Assembly: GCA_900095095.1 (NCBI GenBank)
Contig: FMBT01000236.1
Coordinates: 1-20,986, forward strand
Source: Fragilariopsis cylindrus CCMP1102
Taxonomy: Eukaryota; Bacillariophyta; Bacillariophyceae; Bacillariales; Bacillariaceae
DNA: 20,986 bases
Reading direction: 5' to 3'
Made by a program: the position numbers and the translations under genes. Shown here piece by piece: positions 8,782 to 18,126 of the stretch (position 1 is its first letter; every line of letters begins with the position of its first letter). The notes beneath the pieces were generated by a model that was given only the letters and a program-made list of their open reading frames with translations, did no database searches and was not told the DNA's origin.

Positions 8782-11700
8782 ATGTTATTTTCGCCAAAGA
8801 AACTGTTAGCGTCCTATCTGTCCAAGTCGCTAGCAGAATTCTTCTGTGTTGATCCAGAATGTGTCGAAACGAATTTAGTACATGATGCTAAGGTTGTCTT
8901 GAATGAAATTGAGATTAAACAGAGACGATTGGGTGGTTTGTTAGTGAGCGGATCAGTCAACCAGATTGAATTTGCATGGACGTGGTCGGCGACTTCGTTC
9001 ATAACCGACGCTACATTAACCATCAAAGGAGTTTCAATTCATGTGAATATTGTAGAAGAAAGTGACGATGATGGCAAAAATAATTTCAAGGAAGAAACTA
9101 CATCACCGATTTTGACTTCAAGCAATGATATAGAAGTAGAAGGAGAAAGTGCACCGGCACCAGATTGGAAGGCAAAATATCTCCAACAAATTATTGATCA
9201 CCTCACTTTGCTTGTAACAGATGTCACTGTATCTATCCATCTTAATGAGACTTCTAAAGTTGTACTACAAGGGGCGAATGTGGAATTGCGAACCTTGCAA
9301 AACCCAGTGAATGATGACGAAAACATATTGTTACAGAGTGTTAGTTTGGCATCGATTGAAGCGTGGATGGAGACAGACGATGCTTCCAAGCATCCGATTC
9401 TAGAACCATTTGGATACCAGGCAAAGGTCCAGCGTACATCGGGATCCCGTTTCTTAGACGGAATACTCTCTGGTTTATTCGTTCAAGGGGGATCTTGGTG
9501 CGACGTTGATTCGTCTCATGCATGTTCATCTATTCGAGTTCATGCTGGGATTCTACAAATCTCTGGTTTAAACCGTCTACAACAAGTTTTGTTATCTGTA
9601 GGCTTACAAGATACAACACTCGCGACTGATTCGAATTCTACAGAGCACGAAACTCCGCTTCTTGATGGTGTAAAAAATCGAGATAACAACATTGTTCCAT
9701 CTGGTATGAACATCTCTAGCGTTTTTCATCTTCCTTTTGAATCCATGGAGGTTGTTTTGGAGAACGACACAACTCTACGATTGGCAAGATGTTCAGTTCG
9801 ATATTGTACTGATGGGACTGAACTTTCGGTTGACTGTACAGGAGGTGTTTGGGTCGATGACAATCCAATTTCTCAAGATAACAATCGATGGATTCTTGAC
9901 TTGGTATCTTCTGAATTCGTCTTAGATTCGCCTCAACATGATCCACTTCAGTCTATACCACCTCTACCCCATCGAATAGATTCCGATGATGATGACGAAA
10001 AATATTATAACGCTCAGAGCAGTAGCATCAGCGAAACATCAGTCGAAACTGAATTAATGATCCCATCTGCTGTTAATCAATCTGTTCGACTAGATTTATC
10101 CTTGGAAATGTTTAGAAAAATCTACATGGGTATCCAAGCAATCTTACCGCAATGTGAGGAAGCAATGACAATCGCGGAAGAGGTAATAGGACTGAGATTC
10201 CAAGGAACTTCGTCTTCTTCACAATCGGTCCCGTGGACAATTAGATCGAATGGGCTTGTTTCGTTTCGGTTTACGGAAGTAGCGACACTTGGGTCGAAGT
10301 TTCTGCAGATTTCCCAAGGCTTACCCAAGGAGAGTCTGGATCAAACAGTCCGTTTTCTTTTGATTGTTTATCAACTAGGATCGATTCAAACGCTGGATTT
10401 TCTATTATAATTCCGCAGATTCGCACTGAAAATGATACTCTTGTTGCTAGAGATCGTGTTACAGCTACCATTAAATCAATGGAAACACTCACTACCTTAC
10501 GGGAGTTATGGAGTCAAGTAACGGATATTATTGGAAATCAAACCTCCTCTGGTGCAAGAAATATTCCAATTGATATATTACTTCCTGGGATGGACATTAG
10601 CATGAAAGAACCAACATCGAGCACGGTGAAAATGACCAGTGTTCGTGGTTCTGGGATCGTCTGGAAGCTAGATCTACTGCAAATAGAGGGGGTCGAGATG
10701 TATCATCAGAGATACACTTTTTGGAAGCTACGTTGGACGATGACAAAACTATTATCCTTCTCCAGAACATCACAAAGTTGTCGTATAGAAATTTCGACTA
10801 TCTGACCTCCCCAGTCACTGAAACAAGGTTAGTCTTGGAAAACGATACTGTTCTCTTGGCGTGCAAAGATGTTACTGTAGACTACCCGGCTCAGACAGTC
10901 GCCTTCAGAACGAACAGACCGCCGCAGCCCCGAAGAACGACTTAGCGACGTTTCCTCTATCGTTCCAATTTACGGCTGAAATCTTCTGGTAAAATCAAAC
11001 GAGATGTTTATCGATGCTAAAGGAATTGATATCTGGGTGAGACCGTCAGTCGAGTCGTCCGTGGATTTCGAGTTCAACAGCATCAAAGGAAGTATCGTTG
11101 ATAGAATGGAGTTGTCTTGTGGTATGGTCCAGAGCTCTATGAAGTTTCATGCCTGTGACACGGACTTTGATAGTTCCCTTCCGTTGGTCATACTCCCTGG
11201 ACTAGGAAAATTGTCGTCGGCAACTGGAACTATTCACGATATAGTTGACTTGTCTATTGCAAAGGTTGGTCACTTAGCCAAACCAATTAGTGTTTGCACA
11301 TTGTACTGGATGAATCAATGACTACTGTAAAGTGCGATCAGATTTATTTTTGTTGCCCAGATACTGATGGTATGGGTACGCAGAATACAGGTGTTACAAC
11401 TACAGGTACTTCGTTTAAACTTCCGTTTTGTTTCGAGGTAAAAAGGTTTATTCTTATGCCCGAGTACGGGCCTGAAAAGCCTGCTATTTGTTTCGATGGC
11501 CTTCAGGTCAATTTGTTACCGCACCAAGAGACCATCACCGTGAATGCTAGCTGTACATGTGTACAAGTGCGTGGTCCGGATCAAGCTAAGCTTGCCGTCA
11601 AAGGAGTCAGGTTAGATATGTGTAGAAACTTAACAAACGACGAAGACACCACATCGTCCAATCTCTTTGGTACACAAGAATATAGTCTCTCAATGAATGA

Positions 11701-14700
11701 GATATCTTCTCTTCATATTCCTGGGGTCTTGAGTTTGTCCAAACCTATTCTTAATCCGAAGGTACAGCTTCAAAATGACTTGTTAAAAGTCACCTGTGGA
11801 TTTATTCATGTCTCTAATATTCATCCACAAAACCAAGGAATTGACGACACAACAAAGAATGATCGGAAGGTTGCGGAGCTTGGTTTTATTCCATACCGAT
11901 TCGTTTTGCTGCTCAGCAAGCCATCATAGACTCTATTGCAACCGATACGACATCACAGCGCCTGCAATGCGATCAGCTTATCGTGGATTATATGACTTCT
12001 TCTGCAGCAACACCAAAGTCTGTACGAATGGGGTGTGAATCTCTGCATGTGGAATCTTGTGCAGGCAGCTGTAAAATGAACGGAATCTCTGTTTCCACGA
12101 CATGGAAGGATGGATCCGATGAAGGAGCAGCTGCTGAGGATGATATTTTTATACCATACTTGGGGTCGCTATCCTTTGTCTTGGTTGAACTTCAAACGTG
12201 TTCCGAGTTCAATGTCGTCGGCAAAGGCTGTATATGTCGACCTTTGCAAAACTCGACTATTTCTTACGAGAATGGAAGTTTGTCTGCTTATCTTGAAGCT
12301 GTGTATTTAGAAGCTTCAAATTTAGAGGATACGACAAAGTCAAAAATGAAGATTTGGTTGCTGCAGAGTTAACGGATTTTTTGAACCTTCCTCTAGAACT
12401 AACTGCAAAGTGCATAGTCGTCGTATCTAATGAAGATCTAGAAGCATCTGTACTAAGCCTGACAGAAATCAATCTCACTGTGAAACCTCCTAGATACGGT
12501 ATTAAAGGTTCGATGGGTATCGTTTGCTGGTCTTTACGGGCGATCAATGGGTCGAATAGCATGGGTCTCGTAGCCAATGGAATAAAAACGGAGATTGTCT
12601 AGAGAATTTTCGTTCAGACACGACAAAGAGTATCAGTGTACCAGCGTTTGGCGTCGTATCTGAGGCCAAGATCAGCATCGCCTCGCTATCTAAAATTGTA
12701 ATTCCTGGCATCGGAAAATTGATCGAGAAATCGTCGATACAACTGTTGTATTAAGCAAAGGTTGTTTAAAGGTGAACTTTGGAAATGTCGAATGGAATTC
12801 TAGTAGCTTCAACGACAAACACCCCCATCGAATTCTTCAAGTGAGATGTTGATTGATCGTTCAACTTTCAATTATCCTATAGAAGTGGCAGTCCAATCTT
12901 TGAAAGTAAAGGATGAATCATCCAATGCTCTTGTGTGCTGCGAAAAGCTTAATATAAGTCTGCGACGAGATCCTTTTGAAGAATCTTTAAGGCTCGCCAT
13001 ACAGTTAGGTTCATTTTGTGGCAGTGCATATGAGGGAGCAAGCATTGCTGCTGATGGTACTAGTTTGACAGCATCGATAAGCCAAGTTACGACGAACGAG
13101 ACGGCTGTACCGGAATTAATCTCGATTCCAGGAATCGGTAACATCTCCTCGGCCATTTTGAGTTTTTCAGAACTTTCAAATCTGAACGTTCCTAACCTTG
13201 CATGGTTAAGGAAACCAGCAAGAAGCTTGACCATTCGATTTGAAGAGGGTGCGATCGCCTTCGATTGTCCAGAAATATGCGTCCAAAGGTCTACCATAAA
13301 ACGGGCCCCCATTGATAATTCACAGCCGCCTTACAACCTTCCATGCAAAATAAATTTCAATCCAAGCATTTCAAGTCAATGAGCTTTTGTTACATGGTAA
13401 ATCTCTACATAAAAATGGAATGTCGCTCATTGAATCTGGCGCTAGAGCCTGTTTTTGCTCGGGTAGGATCGATGCGTGAATCGCCGGGAGCTGGCGTCTA
13501 TTTCAGCTGTGAAGATGCAAAAAGTATCGAAGATTCAACCGTCATCAATATTCCAAACTTGTCAGCATCTGGTTTGGTACAGTTTGAACAACCAAGTAAA
13601 ATTGGTAATCTAGTGATTAATATCGAGAAGGCGCAGCTTGCAGCAGACTTTTCCTCGGTTAATTGGTCCGAATCTCTTGGAAAAGAAGCTACGAAGTTAT
13701 GCAACTTCCTTTCGCGCTGGTGCCGCAGTTTGAGCTAACTCTCGAGTACGTCGGACGCTAATCAATATCAATAATGCAACGATCGCTTGTGAGGCATTTG
13801 ACGGAAATTGCAAGACTACTTTTGATAGCATCGGAGAACATTATATTGCAGTTGTGAAACGAAGGCTCCCTTTTTTACTAGTGAAGACGGATCTTGTAGG
13901 GAGTAATATTGGGGATGGGGTGTGCATGATGGCCGGTAAATATTATATGAATACCTCAGTCATTGGGGCTACAATTGGTGTAGCTTCAAGAGACGCCATT
14001 GGCTCCGCACTGACTCAGGGTAAGGCTGCTCGCGGGGTTCGTCTAGTGAAAAATACAAATTTGGTAAGCGCTTAAATCTACTCTATCTACAATGTGTATG
14101 TATGTGGTGTGTGTGGTGTGTGTGTTTGTATTCTTTCTCACTCTCCACTATTTATGTGCAAATCAATCGCTATTCAGGTGACTTTTCACGTGGTGTGGCT
14201 TCTTCAGTAAAGAGTGCGGCAAAGAGTGGAGCGCAGATGAGAGGAGATGACAAATATCAAGTTGGGGACGTGACTGCCAGCACTGCAAAAGCAGTTGGAG
14301 ATTATACATCGAAAAACCGTGTGAGATTAGCTGGCGCAGGAGGTTCGTCTGTTGGAATGATAGCTGGTACAATACTGCTTGGTCCTGTTGGCTTTGTTGC
14401 GGGGGCATTCCTTGGTTCCTCAGCTGGTCAAAGAGCAATGGCCGCCGCTACAGGGGATCCGAACAAAAGGAAGTCAAGAACAGCGGGGAGTCTCGGAGTA
14501 ACCTCTACAAATAAAAGCGGTACTCAACACCATGTTCGTCTACTCAACCTGTTGATTTATTATCATCAAGCAGCCACATGCGGCCAACCCTTGCACCAGC
14601 TGCCAACGTTGTGGCAGAGTGCGTTGGCACAGTAGCCTCTAGCGACCATCGGGTTGTGATGGTGCAGGCACAGTTGGTTGATACACCACATACTCAGAAC

Positions 14701-15105
14701 TCGAGCCAAGATTCCATGTTTGTGACAGGAGTGCCAGCTTCCCATCAATCACAACAACTCGTCGCACGTAGTCAGAACTGGAATCAAGACGAAACATCCG
14801 AATATGCAAGGCAACAGATAACTCACGGCAACCACGGTTCGTATCAAGAACGTGGAAATTCTGCTCAGACTCACCCTACACAACACGATATGCAAACAGG
14901 TGGTGTTCCCCAACGCCAAACACATACTCGTGGCTCATATAATAACCATGCAAATAATACTTCACCTCGTCCTGCTTCAACGCTTTCTAATTCGGCAAGC
15001 TCTAGCAGCTATCATCAACAGTCTCGCCAACAGGTTGATGGAAGGGAAGAGAATAGTGGATACAAATTTGGAGACTTCACAAGGAGCCTATTCCGAAAAT
15101 CCTAA
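8782..15105 (+). CDS. Bridge-like lipid transfer protein, chorein_N (VPS13/ATG2-type), with glycine-zipper C-terminus
   Basis: Such proteins form a hydrophobic groove that moves bulk lipid between membranes at contact sites. The start ATG follows an in-frame TAA. Residues 1-95 look like a chorein_N cap (LLASYLSKSLAEFF, ETNLVHDAKVVLNEIEI, GSVNQIEFAW). Amphipathic beta-rich modules follow, beginning with LPF/YPI-type strands near 9727, 10953, 11419, 11890, 12385, 12865, 13330 and 13703, with repeated IPGIG-type motifs. After 13900 comes a Gly/Ala-rich part (VIGATIGVASRDAIGSAL; AGTILLGPVGFVAGAFLG) and a Gln/Ser-rich tail ending YKFGDFTRSLFRKS. A 114-bp intron (14064-14177) interrupts it. The first 1,629 bp are open; then 15 frame changes occur, each equal to one missing base (about 10338, 10690, 10895, 10983, 11294, 11905, 12344, 12586, 12729, 12824, 13348, 13694, 13757, 14051, 14538). 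Restored length is near 2,074 residues, ATG2-like in size. ATG2 versus VPS13 is unresolved. Confidence 0.75.
14064..14177 (+). other. Intron of the lipid-transfer protein gene
   Basis: GTAAGC donor at 14064 and TATTCAG acceptor ending 14177; 114 bp with a TG-rich core (about 14092-14132). If the A5 run at 14049-14053 is really A6, the intron is phase 1 and splices YKFG to GDFSRGV, a motif found again at the C-terminus. Confidence 0.8.
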
Positions 15106-15307
15106 GTACTGATGGACTTCATCTCGTCAGTATATTCCTTGATTGATCATCAACTTTTACGAAGAATTTTCCAAATTACATAAATAAGGATAGATAATTA
15201 AATTAAGTTGCGTAATAAGTATTTTTAAAGAAGTTTTCTTGCGTCATTGAAGGCCGCAACCTCTAGCTAGATGAGATTCTAGTAGTAGATCTACTCTACT
15301 GCTTACC
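15106..15307. other. Short convergent spacer
   Basis: 202 bp between the stop codons of the lipid-transfer and dynamin-like genes. It is AT-rich, with a CTAG-rich end (about 15262-15300). No separate feature was seen. Confidence 0.5.
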
Positions 15308-17495
15308 CTATCTTAACTTATCAATTCGACTACGCAAGTTTCTTGAAGCTGAGGCAATGGTTTGGCATTGTTCTTGAAGATCACATATTCGCTCCTGTTC
15401 AGTTTCTACAAATCTTGTGTAGGGTGCCACTCCATCCAGTATCCGACGTGATACTTTTTCAACCTCTTTGTTAGTAATTGCGTCCAGAGCCTTGTTCAAA
15501 TGATGTGCTCGTCGAGACCATTGCTCCTTGTACCACTGACAAATACGAGCCTTACCCATAGCGTACGATGCACCTCCCCCAAACAACAACGAAGACAGAC
15601 TGACCCATCCTACAATCGGATCTATCATTTGTAAGGCTAATAAGCCCCCCGAACTAAGTGCCCCGACTTGCAAAGAGGAGGACAAAAGTGCAGAATGTTT
15701 CAACGACCGAAATAGTTGGTCCTTGTCAAGATGTTCCCGTTCAATAGTTTTATCGGGCCCTGTATTTAGGATATCATCCGCGGCATTCGATAGTCGTTCG
15801 ACAAGATTTTTCCTAGTGTCTTCAAAACTCGAGACGATCGTTACACTTCCAACTAGACTCTGATTATTCCTCACGGCTGGGCGCTTACCAAGATATTCGA
15901 TAACTGCTTGACCCTGAGCTCGTCCTCGTGTGGCTACGGATTCACTACCATAATCGTTTATTTCGTGAATCATTACATTATAGTCAGCGTAAGTTAGAAT
16001 GACCGAAAAAGGGAAACAATCAGCGAGAGGTGACAACAATAATCAAATCTAGTCAAATCAAATCAAATCAAATAACTTACGCTGTTTCAAGTACGTGCTC
16101 CATAAGATCTGCCTTGAGATCCTCATCATGCTGACGATGAATCGAAACTTCTCGTTTAGTCTCTACCCATTCCTCTTCCAATCGATTTGTTTCGAATAGC
16201 GTCCAGTAGTGATAATTATAGAAGTTCATTCGACTTAATAAAATATCACAACGATGTCCTTCTTCCTGCACCATATTGGTCATCGTTTTTTGTGACAGAA
16301 TTAGATCTGCTGCCAATTCTTTTTTCCACCCCTCAAACTGACTCCGAAAAATATTCAAAGTTGCTACGTCAATTTTAAGTTCTTCCTCTTGTTCCTTCAG
16401 AACGTCGAGGCACTGTGTCATAACACCTTCAGTAACACCCAAAGGATTTGACAGTTTAGACTTTATTTTTGCCTTCGTAGTGAGAGTTTCCTTTAGGAAT
16501 GTTTCTAACGCAGCGAAATTCGATTGGTCCCAAACTGTGGACAGAGATGATGATGCGGATGATGACTGAATAAGTTTGGAAGATAATGCATTTCTTGCAC
16601 TTATAGGAATTACAACTGGTCGAGCACCTAGTAGTTCGCTGCTCTTGTCGATGACAAAGTCAAGAACATCCTTTTTCTGAACAGCTCCGTGATCACCACC
16701 GGACGTATCTAATATGTCCATCTTATTTATTACAACAACGATATTTTTGTGATACGCCTGTATACTTTGTAAAAGATCTCGTTCACTATCAGAAAATGGT
16801 CGATCGGCGGATGTAACAAACAATATCAGGTCTGCAGCAGGGAGCAATCGTAATGTTTGTTCCGTGTGGTCCATCCATGCACTATTGGTACCAGGTGTAT
16901 CTATTAAGGTTAAATCATCGAGCAAAGGAAGGGTACTGACTGAATGCACAATTACACCGAGCGACGTCGATACATCGTTGGTCGACGCTGCTGTAGCGGA
17001 AGGTGAATCTTTGTCTCCATCGTCGTCCTTTACGGTTGAGGATGAGGATGAGGATGAGGAGGCTACAATAGTAATAGAATCAGTGGTCGGTAGCGCACCC
17101 GATTCTAAAAGTTTCTTTCCCAATAGTGCATTAATCAAGGTTGATTTACCAGCATTAAATTCTCCCGCAATAATAACAGAAAACGTTGTCTCCAATTGCA
17201 ACTCTTCAAGAAAGCTAGAAGATTGAGATGAAAGTATACGATCCAATGAGGTAGCACCAACTTGCGAGGTCAGCTTTCGAGAAGTTTCCGTCAATTTCCG
17301 TTGTTCGTTCAGAATTTGTCTTTCATCTTCCGTCAATAAATGATACAATCCATATGAGGATGATGATGATGATGATGATGATGAGGAGGAGGATAATGAT
17401 GACGACGACAGGGGTCGAATTTGTCTTTTATATTGCGTCAATATACGGCACAACGTCGAAGATGTCGTTGACGACGCTCTCCTGATTAGAAACAT
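15308..17495 (-). CDS. Dynamin-related GTPase, FZL/bacterial-dynamin type, with mitochondrial-like presequence
   Basis: Relatives remodel or fuse organelle membranes; plant FZL acts on thylakoids and the chloroplast envelope. Exon 1 is 17495-16081 and exon 2 is 15944-15308, giving 683 residues with no frame defect. The N-terminus (MFLIRRASSTTSS, Arg/Ser-rich, no acidic residues, no hydrophobic core) resembles a mitochondrial presequence, followed by a poly-Ser run (30-47). GTPase motifs: P-loop GEFNAGKST (111-119), G2 in ALPTTDSIT (134-142), DTPG (199-202) and NKMD (257-260). A low-complexity insert (145-172) sits between G2 and G3. Charged helical stalk regions follow, then a paired hydrophobic segment at about 558-601 (VGALSSGGLLALQM; VGWVSLSSLLFGGG), matching the membrane paddle of FZL and mitofusins, then a C-terminal coiled coil. 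An upstream ATG was not sought. Family is secure; location is inference. Confidence 0.88.
15945..16080 (-). other. Intron of the dynamin-like gene
   Basis: On the minus strand the GTAAGT donor is at 16080 and the ATGGTAG acceptor ends at 15945; 136 bp, phase 2, joining GAA ACA GC to T GAA TCC (ETA-ESVATRG). Inside is a TCAAA pentanucleotide repeat of four to five copies at about 16053-16073. Few AG dinucleotides precede the acceptor. Confidence 0.82.
16053..16073. repeat. (TCAAA)n microsatellite in an intron
   Basis: Four consecutive TCAAA units (degenerate copies nearby at about 16042) lie next to the 5' splice site of the dynamin-like gene. Confidence 0.85.
17357..17402 (-). repeat. GAT/GAG trinucleotide repeat coding poly-Ser
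   Basis: On the + strand GATGATGAT passes into GAGGAGGAG and GATGACGAC. On the coding strand it gives ATC/TCA/TCC-type Ser codons, the Ser run behind the presequence of the dynamin-like protein. Confidence 0.85.
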
Positions 17496-18126
17496 TCCTC
17501 GTCGGCTCCTGTTAATTCATCGTATGTCACAGTGTGAGGCTCTCTTCTTTGTCTGTTTGCCATTTCGTGTCCAAATTTATGTTTTATTTTTATTGCAATT
17601 TACAAGTAATAAGTATGTTGTCTGTTGATTGTTCGCCTGAATTAAAGTAGTAATTTTATAAATTCAGAAAATAGATAATACTAATTAAATGCCAACTAAA
17701 TAGTGGAGCGTCGAATCGATAAGTTAGTACGAGCAGGGGTAATGAGCACGAGTATATTTATTAATGTTTTAGTCCCGCATGATTTAAATCGTTCAAACGT
17801 GCTTTCAATATTCAAACGTGGTTTTATACATTTAAATATATCCATTTTCCTAAGTAATATTATTTGAATTCAGAATGTATCTTAAATCTCTAATTTGATA
17901 GACACACCTGCCACACTATTCTTATTTTGAATTGAGAATGTGATTTTCAATGTAAGATTGCAGAAGAAGCTTCAGTTTCATACGGGACATCATACCTTGT
18001 AAAATTTACATAAACTTACTGGCGTAACAACATACTCGTACTGTACGATTGTAAATCTCACAACTTAATTTACATACCTGTTTGTTTTTTCTTCAAAAAA
18101 AGAGGAAGGAAAATAGAAAATCAATC
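17496..18126. promoter_or_regulatory. Divergent intergenic region between the dynamin-like and PPC-repeat genes
   Basis: 631 bp, AT-rich, no coding signal. It holds two exact copies of TTCAAACGTG (17792-17801 and 17811-17820) and two near-identical 16-mers, TTTGAATTCAGAATGT (17863-17878) and TTTGAATTGAGAATGT (17926-17941). Either pair could be a binding-site repeat; function is not shown. Confidence 0.4.

Noticed and set aside
14102..14177. Start of a separate protein at 14102
   Set aside because: This is read-through of the TG-rich intron; the Gly-zipper sequence belongs to the lipid-transfer protein.
8782..15105. The lipid-transfer locus as a decayed pseudogene
   Set aside because: All 15 frame breaks are one-base losses in one direction, in-frame stops within the correct frame segments are absent, and splice sites and repeat modules are intact; sequence error explains this better.
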